A stretch of 64,000 nt of DNA from Bremerella volcania (GTDB taxonomy: Bacteria; Planctomycetota; Planctomycetia; Pirellulales; Pirellulaceae): NCBI RefSeq assembly GCF_007748115.1, contig NZ_CP036289.1, positions 5,394,001 to 5,458,000 of the forward strand. Direction: 5' to 3'. This document shows, in pieces, positions 26,150-35,193 of this stretch. The notes under the pieces were generated by a model. The model had not been told where the DNA came from. It worked only from the letters and a program-made list of their open reading frames with translations, and did not search any database. The position numbers were made by a program, and so were the translations under genes. Numbering within the stretch: the first letter of the stretch is position 1; each line of letters opens with the position of its first letter.

Positions 26150-26497
26150 ATGGCCAAATCGACCCGCAGTAAAGTCATCGAGTACGTCGAACCAATCGGT
26201 GCCCGCGTTCTTGTTCGCAAGGATGAACCGAAACGGACGACCAAGGGGGGCATCGCGTTGCCGGATCAAGCCGAGATCCCGACGATTACCGGGCGAATCG
26301 TGGCCATTTCGACCCAAATCGAAAATGACGAAGACTTTCCGCTTCGTCAGTACGATAAGATCCTCTTCCACCCGAAGGAAGCGATTCCGGTCGACTTCGA
26401 GACCGACAACCAGCTGTTTGTCGTCCCGGTCGAGGACGTCGTGGCCGTCTTTCGCCGTGAAACCGGCTCGAAGGCCTCGAAAAGCGACGAGGATTAG
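26150..26497 (+). CDS. GroES-family co-chaperonin (Cpn10)
   Basis: 115 residues. A Cpn10 fold is readable: VEPIGARVLVRKDEPKRTT, then KGGIALPDQAEIPTITGRIV in place of the usual mobile-loop region, YDKILFHPKEAIPVDF, and VVPVEDVVAVFRR. Residues beyond 105 form a polar tail (KASKSDED). GroES caps GroEL; however, no groEL lies next to it, and planctomycetes often carry several groES copies, so this could be a specialised paralogue. The ATG at 26150 has only a weak GGAAA upstream. Its stop overlaps the end of the convergent prs by four bases. Confidence 0.85.
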   Translation: MAKSTRSKVIEYVEPIGARVLVRKDEPKRTTKGGIALPDQAEIPTITGRIVAISTQIENDEDFPLRQYDKILFHPKEAIPVDFETDNQLFVVPVEDVVAVFRRETGSKASKSDED

Positions 26498-27450
26498 GCA
26501 ATGTTCTCGCGGAACAGGGCACTAATCGACTCGTCGTTATGAATTCGCTTGATCGCCTCCCCCAGAAGTGGAGCAACCGATAGCACCCGCATGTTGGTCA
26601 GCAGGTCCTGCGATTTCTGCGGAATCGTATCGGTCAGAATCAGTTCCTTGATCGGTGCGGCTTGCAGACGGGCAACGGCCGGACCGCAAAGCACTCCGTG
26701 GGTGGCGGCGATGTAAATCTCTCTTGCGCCGGCCTTATGCACGACCTTGGCCGCACCGCAGATCGAGCCTGCCGTGCTGATCATGTCGTCGAAGATCACG
26801 GCAATCTTCCCTTCGACCGGCCCGCCGATGATGTTTTTGGTCGTCGTTTCGTGGGCACTGGTGCGGCGTTTGTCGACGATCGCCAATTCGCCGTTGAGTC
26901 GGCGATGGTGGGTCACGGCGCGTTTAATGCTGCCAGCATCGGGGCTGACCACGCACAAATCTTCCGTCGGAACGCCCAAGCTCAGGAAGTAATGATTCAG
27001 CACCGGCGAGGCATTCAGGTGATCGACCGGAACGTTGAAGAAGCCCTGGATCTGAGCGGCATGCAGGTCCATCGTCAGCACCCGGTCCGCTCCCGCACTG
27101 GTGATCAGATCGGCGACCAGTTTGGCAGTAATCGGCACGCGACCTTCGTCTTTGCGGTCCTGACGAGCGTAGCCGTAATAGGGGATCACCGCGGTGATAC
27201 GCTCGGCACTGGCCCGTCGACAACTGTCGATCATCACCAGCAATTCCATCAGATTATTGTTCACCGGCGGACAAGTCGGCTGCACGAGGAAAACGTCGCG
27301 ACCGCGGACGTCTTCGTCGATCTTGCATTGAATTTCACCATCGGGGAACTCGCCCAGAGAAACTCGCCCCAGCTTTAGATGCAGGAAGTTGCAGACATCT
27401 TCGGCAAGCTTTTGGTTAGCGCGACCGCTAAAGATTTTGATCTCACGCAT
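26494..27450 (-). CDS. prs: Ribose-phosphate pyrophosphokinase
   Basis: 318 residues, full length. Makes PRPP from ribose 5-phosphate and ATP. Family marks: IKIFSGRANQKLAEDVC, GRDVFLVQPTCPPVNNNLME, IPYYGYARQDRK, VLTMDLHAAQIQGFFNVPVD and the PRPP loop VIFDDMISTAGS. It follows the UDP-GlcNAc pyrophosphorylase gene (85-base gap with a terminator), an order seen in many bacteria as glmU-prs. ATG at 27450. Confidence 0.96.
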   Translation of the reverse strand: MREIKIFSGRANQKLAEDVCNFLHLKLGRVSLGEFPDGEIQCKIDEDVRGRDVFLVQPTCPPVNNNLMELLVMIDSCRRASAERITAVIPYYGYARQDRKDEGRVPITAKLVADLITSAGADRVLTMDLHAAQIQGFFNVPVDHLNASPVLNHYFLSLGVPTEDLCVVSPDAGSIKRAVTHHRRLNGELAIVDKRRTSAHETTTKNIIGGPVEGKIAVIFDDMISTAGSICGAAKVVHKAGAREIYIAATHGVLCGPAVARLQAAPIKELILTDTIPQKSQDLLTNMRVLSVAPLLGEAIKRIHNDESISALFRENIA

Positions 27451-27501
27451 GACGTAAACTGGGCAACCGGCTGAGAGTTGTCGAAAAAGGTGCTACGAAC
27501 C

Positions 27502-27522
27502 AAAAAAGGGGCCATCGCCCCT
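27502..27522 (-). terminator. Terminator between the UDP-GlcNAc pyrophosphorylase gene and prs
   Basis: On the minus strand AGGGGC pairs with GCCCCT around a four-base loop and is followed by a run of T (A27502-27507 on the plus strand). The stem is short (6 bp), so read-through into prs is possible. Confidence 0.5.
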
Positions 27523-27535
27523 CAAACCACTTCCG

Positions 27536-28288
27536 TCAGGACTTATTGTAACCAATTTCCGCCATCACACGCTCTACCTCGGCCAACTGCTCGCGCGAAT
27601 TAATACTGTACGCTTCACATGCTTTGAGGACCGGAAGGGCGTCTACCTTGTCTCCCAGCCCTTTGAGAATCTTGGGGCAATCGGTGAGGTAATACTCACC
27701 CTGGGCATTGTCGTTGGTGAGTCGCGAAAGGGCCTCGACCAACCGAGGAGCCTGGAACACATAGGTGCTCATGTTCACTTCGGTAATGGTCCGCTGCTGG
27801 GGCGTGGCGTCTTTCTCTTCGACGATCCCTTCAAACACGCCTGCGTCATCCCGAACGATGCGGCCCAGACCGGTCGGATCGTCCCGCTTGAGCGTTCCCA
27901 ACAGGCAAGCGTGGCCATCGGCCTCGAAGGCTTCGAACAGTTCACCCAGCGAGGATGACTGAACCAGCGGCGAGTCTCCAGCCAACACCACCACGCTGCC
28001 GTCGGTAGACTTCAACTCATCCAGGCACATCTGAACGGCATGGCCCGTTCCAAGCTGCTGGGTCTGCTGGACGAAGACGATGTCGTCGTGCGACTTGAGG
28101 GCCTCTTGCACATCCTCGGCTCGGTAACCAACGACACAGACGATCTTCTCGACCCCGACCTCTCTTAGAGCGTCCAGGACATACTCGATCATCGGACGCC
28201 CCAGGACTGGAAACAGCACCTTGGGCATCTCCGACTGCATTCTGGTCCCTTTACCAGCAGCCAGAACAACTGCAATCCGCTTTCCCAT
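27536..28288 (-). CDS. Monofunctional UDP-N-acetylglucosamine pyrophosphorylase (GlmU N-terminal domain only)
   Basis: 250 residues. The nucleotidyltransferase signature is present at the start: IAVVLAAGKGTRMQSEMPKV, with QQLGTGHAVQMCLDEL and VLAGDSPLVQ (uridyl and metal site), VEEKDATPQQRTITEVNMST and YYLTDCPKIL. These match the first half of GlmU. The left-handed beta-helix that carries the acetyltransferase activity is missing: the protein stops after INSREQLAEVERVMAEIGY. Acetylation of glucosamine 1-phosphate must therefore be done by another protein. I used ATG at 28288 because the family starts here; the frame stays open to 28408 without resemblance. Followed by prs. Confidence 0.85.
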   Translation of the reverse strand: MGKRIAVVLAAGKGTRMQSEMPKVLFPVLGRPMIEYVLDALREVGVEKIVCVVGYRAEDVQEALKSHDDIVFVQQTQQLGTGHAVQMCLDELKSTDGSVVVLAGDSPLVQSSSLGELFEAFEADGHACLLGTLKRDDPTGLGRIVRDDAGVFEGIVEEKDATPQQRTITEVNMSTYVFQAPRLVEALSRLTNDNAQGEYYLTDCPKILKGLGDKVDALPVLKACEAYSINSREQLAEVERVMAEIGYNKS

Positions 28289-28672
28289 TTTGCCTGCTCG
28301 CTTGGGTCCCAAAGCACGATACGACCGGTGGACAGGGCAGCAGTCCGTCCGTAAACGGTCACATCTTGGCATTTTTTGGCTTGGAGTTCCAGAGGCACAA
28401 TCTGCCACGACAGAAAATGGACCAACCGGAACCTATTTAATCGCCAAGACTTACGAAACCAGCAAGAAAATTTGACGACCTTGACGGTTATGATGGCATC
28501 CACCCATCTGAGTTATTGGTCGCCGAAATTAATTTAGGCGTCTGGAATTTGCTTTCATGTTAAAAGTCGAATAACATAACGAGCGGAACAGAAAAGTCTT
28601 ATCCCCGCATTCTTACCTAGACGGAAGAGGTGCCCTGATCGCTGCTGGACGGTGAGGGCCCAGGAAGATTTT
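28289..28672. promoter_or_regulatory. Divergent intergenic region between the pyrophosphorylase and kinase genes
   Basis: 384 bases with promoters expected for both directions. I see no strong palindrome and cannot assign promoter boxes. AGGAAG at about 28662-28667 is the ribosome binding site of the kinase gene. Confidence 0.4.
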
Positions 28673-30208
28673 ATGGCAGATCTTACCGCTGAAGAATTTG
28701 CGCAGCGCGTTATCGACTTCAATCTCCTCGAACATCGCCAGGTCGAACAGGTCTGGAGCGAACTGGGAACGCGAGAAGTCTCGTTGGGTGAATTCCAGAA
28801 TCTGATGCTCCGTAAAGAGCTGTTGACCAATTATCAGGTCGAACGCGTCGTCAAAGGCCTGCGTACCGGGTACTTCTACGGCGACTATAAGGTTCTGTAC
28901 CTGATTGGTACTGGTACCTTCGCGCGGGTTTTCCGAACCGTGCACAAGGACACCGGCAAAGTGGTGGCCGCCAAGGTGCTGCGGCGTCGTTTCAGCGAAG
29001 ATCCCAAGCGTGCCTCGCAGTTCATGACCGAAGGGGAACTTGGCAAGGGGCTGCGTCACCCGAACATCTGCCCGATCTACGAGGTGCACTCCGAAACGTC
29101 GATGTACCAGCAGGGAACCAGCTATTTCCTAATTATTGAGTTCATCGAAGGGCAAAACCTGCGTGACTTGTTGCGGATTCGAGGCAAGTTCAGCCCGAAA
29201 GAAGCCACCCAACTGATGATCGACATCACCTCGGGCCTGGCTTACGCCGCCGAACGTGGCCTGACGCACCGCGACTTGAAGACGTCGAACGTGCTCATCT
29301 CGTCGCGTGGCCGTGCCAAGCTCGTCGACTTTGGTCTGGCCGCATTTGCCGAACAGGTCAACGAAGATGGCCAGGCAACGAACCCTCGTACGGTCGACTA
29401 CGCCGGTCTCGAAATCGCGACCAACGCCCCGCGTGACGATCCACGCAGCGATATCTACTTCGCTGGAGCGATCTACTACCACATGCTGACCGGCTTGCTT
29501 CCTCTGTATGAAACGCGTGACCGACAGAAACGCTTGGCGGCCAGTCGTTACTTGAACATCGAGCCGATTGCCAAGGTCGCCCCGGACCTGCCGCGTTCGG
29601 TGGCTTCCGTCGTGCTCAAAGCGATCGAAACCAACCCCGATCGCCGTTATCAGACGACCGGTCAGATGCTGATGGATCTGAAGATGGCCGCCAAACGGTT
29701 AGAACTCGGCGACGATTCCACCGCAGGCGAAATCCGCGGAAAGCTCGAAGCACAAAACGAAGCCCGCATCGCCAAGCAGTTCGAAGGCTACAATAAGACG
29801 ATCATGATCGTCGAATCGAACATGGAAATGCAGAATATCCTGCGTGACCGCCTGAAGAAGTATGGCTACCGCGTCCTGGTGATCAGCGATCCTCAGCGTG
29901 CTTTAAGCCGTTTCGCCGAAGATTCTTCCCCGGCCGACATCATCGTGTTCAGCGCGATCGACATGGGACAGGCAGCACTGGAAGGCTTCAATCAATTCGC
30001 CGAAGACATCCACACCAAGGACAAACCGGCCGTGTTGATCGTGAAGGAACGCCAGACAGCGATTCGCGATGCTGCCGAATTGGGCGAAAACCGAGCCATC
30101 ATGACGATGCCGGTCAAGGTTCGCGACCTTCGAAAGCTGATTCACGAGCTGCTGAAAGATCCGCTTTCGCCCGAAGAAATCGACGCCGAAGCAGAAGCCG
30201 CGCAGTAG
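28673..30208 (+). CDS. Serine/threonine protein kinase fused to a degenerate receiver domain
   Basis: 511 residues. Residues 1-66 form a helical N-terminal segment frequent in planctomycete kinases. The kinase domain follows: glycine loop LIGTGTFARVF (78-88), lysine K101 in AAKVL, catalytic THRDLKTSNVLI (198-209) and DFG at 219-221. The APE motif is not recognisable (the region reads YAGLEIATNAPRDDPRSDIY). There is no transmembrane segment. Residues about 375-500 look like a response-regulator receiver: the first strand is KTIMIVESN, with Glu-Ser where the acidic pair belongs, and the phosphoacceptor strand is ADIIVFSAIDMG, with no aspartate at the usual end of the strand. It is therefore probably a pseudo-receiver used for binding. 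ATG at 28673 follows AGGAAG; a GTG at 28652 is less likely. Cytosolic; no phosphatase gene nearby. Confidence 0.85.
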   Translation: MADLTAEEFAQRVIDFNLLEHRQVEQVWSELGTREVSLGEFQNLMLRKELLTNYQVERVVKGLRTGYFYGDYKVLYLIGTGTFARVFRTVHKDTGKVVAAKVLRRRFSEDPKRASQFMTEGELGKGLRHPNICPIYEVHSETSMYQQGTSYFLIIEFIEGQNLRDLLRIRGKFSPKEATQLMIDITSGLAYAAERGLTHRDLKTSNVLISSRGRAKLVDFGLAAFAEQVNEDGQATNPRTVDYAGLEIATNAPRDDPRSDIYFAGAIYYHMLTGLLPLYETRDRQKRLAASRYLNIEPIAKVAPDLPRSVASVVLKAIETNPDRRYQTTGQMLMDLKMAAKRLELGDDSTAGEIRGKLEAQNEARIAKQFEGYNKTIMIVESNMEMQNILRDRLKKYGYRVLVISDPQRALSRFAEDSSPADIIVFSAIDMGQAALEGFNQFAEDIHTKDKPAVLIVKERQTAIRDAAELGENRAIMTMPVKVRDLRKLIHELLKDPLSPEEIDAEAEAAQ

Positions 30209-30215
30209 ACGTCCC

Positions 30216-31088
30216 CTACTTCGCCGGTTTGGGAATCGCGATTCCCATGTCCTTCAGCATCATCTTCATGTCTTCCCAGACGTCCTTCTTGGCCGAAGGA
30301 TTGCGCAGCAGGTACGCCGGGTGATACGTCACCACGACCTTGCTGCCGCGGTACGGATGAAACTTGCCGCGGAGCTTACCGATCGGGGCGGTCGACTGAA
30401 GCAGGTTCGTGATCGCGAATCGTCCCAGGCAAACGATGTACTCCGGCTGGATGATTTCTAACTGTCTCTCAAAGTAGGGACGACAGTTCTCATTTTCTTC
30501 CGTGCTCGGATTTCGATTGCCCGGCGGGCGGCACTTGAGCGTGTTCAGGATGTACACGTCCCCTCGCTGGAACGTGCAAGCCTCGATGATCTGGGTCAGC
30601 AGCTTGCCTGCTCGTCCCACGAACGGCTCTCCCTGTCGATCCTCGTCCGCTCCAGGGGCTTCGCCAAAGAAAGCGATCCGCGCCGTCGGGCTACCAACCC
30701 CGAAGACCGTTTGCGTTCGCGTTTTCGCCAACTCTGCGCAAAGCGTACATCCTGCCACGGTCGCTTTCAGTTGATCGAGTTCTTCCTGCCGCCTGGCTGC
30801 CGAGAGCTTGGCATACGCAGCCAGCCAAGGCTCGTCCGAAGAACTGGGCAGCGTGGGCATCGCGACAGGCTTCACCGCCGGTTTCGCTGCCGAAATGGTC
30901 TCGGTCTTCTTCGGCTTAGGCATCTCGCTGACTCCTTGCGGTGCGGGGATTTCCGGTTCGTTTGGGGGTGGTTCGACTGGCGTAACGGGAAGATCGAGCC
31001 CGGCCTGTTTGGCGACTAGCTCCACACCCGACGACCGCCAGGCCTGGGCCTGTTGAAGAAGAACGCGGCGAATTTCAGGCTCGTCCAT
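30216..31088 (-). CDS. Family 4 uracil-DNA glycosylase (iron-sulfur)
   Basis: 290 residues. The catalytic domain covers about residues 105-285: [38 protein letters not shown] (uracil pocket and catalytic block), [15 protein letters not shown] and [16 protein letters not shown]. Four cysteines (CTLC, the one in LKCRPP and the one in ENCRPYF) fit the 4Fe-4S ligands of family 4. It removes uracil from DNA in base-excision repair. The first 100 residues are Pro/Lys-rich and probably unstructured, as in many homologues fused or related to the SPO1 polymerase type. Convergent with the kinase gene, seven bases between the stops. Confidence 0.93.
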   Translation of the reverse strand: MDEPEIRRVLLQQAQAWRSSGVELVAKQAGLDLPVTPVEPPPNEPEIPAPQGVSEMPKPKKTETISAAKPAVKPVAMPTLPSSSDEPWLAAYAKLSAARRQEELDQLKATVAGCTLCAELAKTRTQTVFGVGSPTARIAFFGEAPGADEDRQGEPFVGRAGKLLTQIIEACTFQRGDVYILNTLKCRPPGNRNPSTEENENCRPYFERQLEIIQPEYIVCLGRFAITNLLQSTAPIGKLRGKFHPYRGSKVVVTYHPAYLLRNPSAKKDVWEDMKMMLKDMGIAIPKPAK

Positions 31089-31273
31089 GCCGGATATTGC
31101 CTAGTGGATGAGGTGGCTTGGGTACTGAGAATTCGCGCAGGAATGGGAACGCTAAGAAGTTTTCCCTTACTCAGGCGAGACCTAGCACGTAAAATGAACA
31201 TAAACCATATTAGGGTAAGTAATTCATGCTTTCCTGTCATCCATACTCGCACCTCTGATTGAATTCTGCCCCT

Positions 31274-32731
31274 ATGGCGGTACCCCAAGTAGTTATCATC
31301 GGTCGCCCGAACGTCGGTAAGTCCAGTATCTTTAACTGGTTGGCCGGGCGTCGGCTCGCCATCGTCGACGACGTCGCCGGCGTCACCCGAGATCGTATGG
31401 TTCATCTCCAGAAGTGGAACGACCGCTTCTTCGAGATCGTCGATACCGGCGGAATCGGCGTGAATGACGTTGATAATCTCACCGACGAAATCGAACGCCA
31501 GATCCAAATCGCGATCGATTCGGCCGACGTCATTTTGTTCGTGGTCGACGTCCGCAGTGGCATGCTACCCTTGGACCAGCAAGTCGCCCAGCGGCTACGC
31601 AAGATCGACAAGCCGGTTGTGCTGGTCGCCAACAAGGCCGACGCGCCTCACATGGACGTCGAAGCCGATCAGTTCTACCGTCTCGGCCGCGGAAAGCTGG
31701 TCGCCGTCAGCACCCTGCAAAATCGCAACAAAAGCGATCTGCTCGACGTCATCGCCGATCGCCTTCCGGACATGGAAGCTCCGCAAGACTCCGATGGCCT
31801 GCCGGAAATGAAAGTCGCGATCGTCGGTCGCCGTAATGTCGGCAAGAGCACCTTCGTCAATACGCTCGCCCAAGCCGATCGGATGATCGTCAGCGAGGTC
31901 GCCGGGACGACCCGCGACAGCGTCGACGTACGCTTCGAGATGGACGGCAAGTCGTTCGTCGCCATCGATACGCCAGGGCTTCGCCGCCGCGTGAGCGTGA
32001 AGACCGATATCGACTACTACAGTACCCACCGAGCCGAGCGAAGCATCCGCCATGCCGACATGACGCTAATGTTCTTCGATGCCTCGCAGCAGATCAGCAA
32101 GGTCGACAAGCAGCTGGTCCGCTATATCAGCGACGAATTCAAGCCGTGCATCTTCGTGGTCAACAAGTGGGATTTGTACAACACCCAGATGCCGACCGAA
32201 CGCTGGGCGACCTACCTGCACGAGACATTCCCGATGATGTCGCACGTGCCGATCGCGTTTATCACCGGGAAAACGGGCAAGAACGTCAAAACGCTGCTCA
32301 ACCACGCCCAGATGCTGTACAAGCAGTCTCTTTCGCGGATCAACACCGGCGAACTGAACCGGATTTTGAAAGAGATCATCGCCCACCACCCACCACCGCT
32401 GCATAAGAATCGCAAGCCGAAGGTCTACTACGCCACGCAAGTTGGGGTTCAGCCCCCGACCTTCGTGCTGATGGTGAACATGCCTAAGGCGTTCTCGCAG
32501 AGCTATCAACGGTACCTGATTTCCTCGTTCCGCGACGCGGTCCCCTTCCCCGAGGTCCCAATCAAGCTTTACCTGAAGAAGCGCGAATCCTCGGACGAGC
32601 GGGACGACTTCGGCAAGGTCGGCAAACCGGAGTTCGAGGAAGAAGCGTCCGATGAATTCCTGCCGGAAATCGATGAAGGTGGAGATAGCTCCGTCATCGA
32701 GCAGTACGACGACGCCAACGAAGAAGCCTGA
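31274..32731 (+). CDS. der: Ribosome-assembly GTPase Der (EngA)
   Basis: 485 residues. Two tandem GTPase domains are visible: the first with GRPNVGKSSIFN, DVAGVTRD, VDTGG and NKAD; the second (from about residue 178) with GRRNVGKSTFVN, VAGTTRDS, IDTPG and NKWD, followed by the KH-like domain (VYYATQVGVQPPTFVLMVN). Der works in 50S subunit maturation. The acidic C-terminal tail (about 40 residues) is a lineage extension. ATG at 31274 is preferred because the protein then starts AVPQVVIIGRPNVGK; the frame also opens with a TTG at 31259. Confidence 0.95.
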   Translation: MAVPQVVIIGRPNVGKSSIFNWLAGRRLAIVDDVAGVTRDRMVHLQKWNDRFFEIVDTGGIGVNDVDNLTDEIERQIQIAIDSADVILFVVDVRSGMLPLDQQVAQRLRKIDKPVVLVANKADAPHMDVEADQFYRLGRGKLVAVSTLQNRNKSDLLDVIADRLPDMEAPQDSDGLPEMKVAIVGRRNVGKSTFVNTLAQADRMIVSEVAGTTRDSVDVRFEMDGKSFVAIDTPGLRRRVSVKTDIDYYSTHRAERSIRHADMTLMFFDASQQISKVDKQLVRYISDEFKPCIFVVNKWDLYNTQMPTERWATYLHETFPMMSHVPIAFITGKTGKNVKTLLNHAQMLYKQSLSRINTGELNRILKEIIAHHPPPLHKNRKPKVYYATQVGVQPPTFVLMVNMPKAFSQSYQRYLISSFRDAVPFPEVPIKLYLKKRESSDERDDFGKVGKPEFEEEASDEFLPEIDEGGDSSVIEQYDDANEEA

Positions 32732-32807
32732 TCGACTGCCTAGAAGAAATCGATTCTTTCTATAAGAAAACAGTGGCGAGATTTCTCGTAATTCCGTCCC
32801 CTGGGTG

Positions 32808-32831
32808 CATGTCCACATCTGCGTGGACATG
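32808..32831. other. Perfect hairpin between der and ald
   Basis: CATGTCCAC and GTGGACATG form a 9-bp perfect stem with the loop ATCTGC, followed by TTTC. It could be a weak terminator for der or an operator/leader structure upstream of ald, whose start is 74 bases downstream. Confidence 0.5.
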
Positions 32832-32904
32832 TTTCAATAACGAGTGCCCCTTATGAATTTGCGCATCGCACTCAAACTATTGAAACAAACGTAGAGACCA
32901 TCAG

Positions 32905-34011
32905 ATGATCGTTGGCATTCCCAAAGAGGTCAAAAAGGACGAGTACCGCATCGCTATCTTGCCGGTTGGTGCCGAAGAACTGGTGCGCGCCGGGCACACC
33001 GTCGTCATCGAGAAAGACGCCGGGATCGGCTCGGGATTGACCAACGAGCAGTACCTGGAAGCAGGGGCCAGACTCGTCGATTCGGCCGAAGAAGTCTTCG
33101 CCCACGCCGACATGATCATGAAGGTCAAAGAGCCGCAGGCGGAAGAGTTCCCGCTGATCCGCCCCGGACAAATCGTCTTTACCTACTTCCACTTCGCCGC
33201 CAGTCGAGAGCTGACCCAAGGGATGATCGACTCCGGTTCGATCTGCCTGGCATACGAAACCCTTCGCGATCGCCGCGGCACGCTTCCTCTCTTAACCCCC
33301 ATGAGCGAAGTTGCCGGACGCATGAGCATCCAGGAAGGTGCCAAGTACCTGGAAAAGCCGCAGATGGGGCAAGGCATCCTGCTGGGCGGCGTGCCTGGCG
33401 TGGCACCGGCTCATATCACGATCCTGGGTGGTGGCATCGTCGGAGCAAACGCCGCGAAGATCGCCGCAGGCTTCAACGCCGACGTGAACATCCTCGACAT
33501 CAACATGGACCGCTTGCGGTACCTCGATGACGTGATGCCACCCAACGTCAACGTGCTGTTCAGCGATCGACACGTGATCCGTCATCAACTGCAGCTGGCC
33601 GACCTGGTGGTCGGTGCGGTGTTGATTCCTGGGGCGAAAGCCCCCATGCTGGTAGCTCGAGAAGACCTCAAGCTGATGAAGCCTGGGAGCGTGATCATCG
33701 ACGTGGCCGTCGACCAAGGGGGCTGCATCGAGACCTCGAAACCAACGTCTCACAGCGATCCGACCTATCTGGTCGACGACGTGCTGCACTACTGCGTCGC
33801 CAACATGCCAGGCGCCGTCGGTCGCACCAGTACCTTCGCCCTGTGCAACGTCACCCTCCCCTGGGCGCTTCGCCTGGCGAACGAAGGGATCGAGAAGTCG
33901 CTGGCAAGTTCGCCTGAGCTTCTCACGGCCCTGAATATCCATACCGGCAAAGTCACCAACGAGGCGGTTGCCGGTACCTTCGATCTTCCCTATCAACCCC
34001 TGACTGCTTAA
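32905..34011 (+). CDS. ald: Alanine dehydrogenase
   Basis: 368 residues, full length. Interconverts L-alanine and pyruvate plus ammonia with NAD. Family marks: MIVGIPKEVKKDEYRIA, IEKDAGIGSG, KVKEPQAEEFPLIRPGQIVF (substrate lysine), YFHFAA, the Rossmann motif ILGGGIVGANAAKIA (about residues 173-187) and VAVDQGGCIETSKPTSHSDP. It is followed after two bases by mtnA, so the pair is likely one transcript. ATG at 32905. Confidence 0.95.
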   Translation: MIVGIPKEVKKDEYRIAILPVGAEELVRAGHTVVIEKDAGIGSGLTNEQYLEAGARLVDSAEEVFAHADMIMKVKEPQAEEFPLIRPGQIVFTYFHFAASRELTQGMIDSGSICLAYETLRDRRGTLPLLTPMSEVAGRMSIQEGAKYLEKPQMGQGILLGGVPGVAPAHITILGGGIVGANAAKIAAGFNADVNILDINMDRLRYLDDVMPPNVNVLFSDRHVIRHQLQLADLVVGAVLIPGAKAPMLVAREDLKLMKPGSVIIDVAVDQGGCIETSKPTSHSDPTYLVDDVLHYCVANMPGAVGRTSTFALCNVTLPWALRLANEGIEKSLASSPELLTALNIHTGKVTNEAVAGTFDLPYQPLTA

Positions 34012-34013
34012 CC

Positions 34014-35093
34014 ATGACGACTTCCACACCCCACACGACTGCCCCCGATCCGATTCGCTTTGTCGGGGAAACGGACGGTCATCTCGTCCTGATCGACCAA
34101 ACCAAGCTGCCGGTCGACTTGGTTCATATCGAATGCCGCGATGTCGAAACGGTATGGGAAGCCATCAAGATGCTGCGTGTCCGAGGCGCACCGGCAATCG
34201 GAATCGCTGCTGGCTATGGAGTCATCGTCGGTCTGCAAACGGCCGTCGACCAATCGGCCGACCAGTTCGAGGCCCGCTTCCACGAAGTGGTCGAGTACCT
34301 CGCAGGCAGCCGCCCCACCGCGGTCAACTTGTTCTGGGCCCTCGATCGACTGAAGGCCACCTACGCCGCCGAGAAAGAGGCTGGCAAGTCCCCTGCCGAC
34401 ATTCATCAGGCACTGCTGGCCGAAGCCCGCTTCATTCACGAAGACGATCGCCAGGTGTGCCGGGCCATAGGCCGCCATGGCGCCGAGTTGATCGGGTCCG
34501 GCAACGGCATCCTCACCCACTGTAACGCTGGCGGCCTGGCCACTGCCGACTACGGCACGGCCTTGGCAGTCATGTTTACCTGCCACGACCAAGGGAAGAG
34601 CATCCACGTCTATGTCGACGAAACGCGACCGCTCCTGCAAGGCTCGCGGCTGACGGCGTGGGAACTGGTGCAGCGCGACATTCCGGCGACGCTTATCTGC
34701 GATAACATGGCCGCCCAGGTCATGAAAGAAGGACGCGTCAACGCGGTCATCACCGGCGCCGATCGCATCGCCGCCAATGGGGATTCAGCCAACAAGATCG
34801 GAACGTACGGCGTGGCCCTGTTGGCCAAGGCGCACGGCATTCCGTTCTACATCGCCGCGCCGATCAGTACGTTCGACCTCACGCTACCCAACGGCGACGG
34901 CATCCCCATCGAACAGCGCGACCCGGTCGAGATCATCCACGGCATGGGCAAACAAACGGCCCCGGAAAACGTCCAAGTCTACAACCCGGCCTTCGACGTG
35001 ACCCCGGCCGAACTCATCGCCGGGATCATCACCGAAAAAGGGGTCATCTCACCGGTAACCCCCGAGAACATCGCCCAAACCACCGCCAGTTAG
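34014..35093 (+). CDS. mtnA: 5-Methylthioribose-1-phosphate isomerase
   Basis: 359 residues. Isomerises methylthioribose 1-phosphate to methylthioribulose 1-phosphate in methionine salvage. Visible blocks: VRGAPAIGIAAGYG, ILTHCNAGGLATADYGTAL (active-site cysteine), YVDETRPLLQGSRLTAWEL, TGADRIAANGDSANKIGTYG (catalytic aspartate) and VTPAELIAGIITEKGVI. Related to eIF2B alpha subunits, but the active-site cysteine and aspartate favour the isomerase. Two bases after ald. No other salvage gene is in this window. Confidence 0.94.
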   Translation: MTTSTPHTTAPDPIRFVGETDGHLVLIDQTKLPVDLVHIECRDVETVWEAIKMLRVRGAPAIGIAAGYGVIVGLQTAVDQSADQFEARFHEVVEYLAGSRPTAVNLFWALDRLKATYAAEKEAGKSPADIHQALLAEARFIHEDDRQVCRAIGRHGAELIGSGNGILTHCNAGGLATADYGTALAVMFTCHDQGKSIHVYVDETRPLLQGSRLTAWELVQRDIPATLICDNMAAQVMKEGRVNAVITGADRIAANGDSANKIGTYGVALLAKAHGIPFYIAAPISTFDLTLPNGDGIPIEQRDPVEIIHGMGKQTAPENVQVYNPAFDVTPAELIAGIITEKGVISPVTPENIAQTTAS

Positions 35094-35149
35094 ACGATTG
35101 TTCCAACCGTCACTAGTTGAAGCGAGTGCAGGTGATCCACCTCATCCAG

Positions 35150-35185
35150 TCCCCTCTCCCTCGAAGGGAGAGGGTTAGGGTGAGG
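35150..35185. repeat. Single REP-like palindromic unit
   Basis: CCCCTCTCCCT and AGGGAGAGGG form a short hairpin, followed by GGTTAGGGTGAGG. The same unit occurs at 45927-45963, 46061-46097, 54422-54458 and 54552-54593. Here it stands alone, between mtnA and the end of glnA (convergent), nine bases before the glnA stop. Confidence 0.7.
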
Positions 35186-35193
35186 AATTCTTC

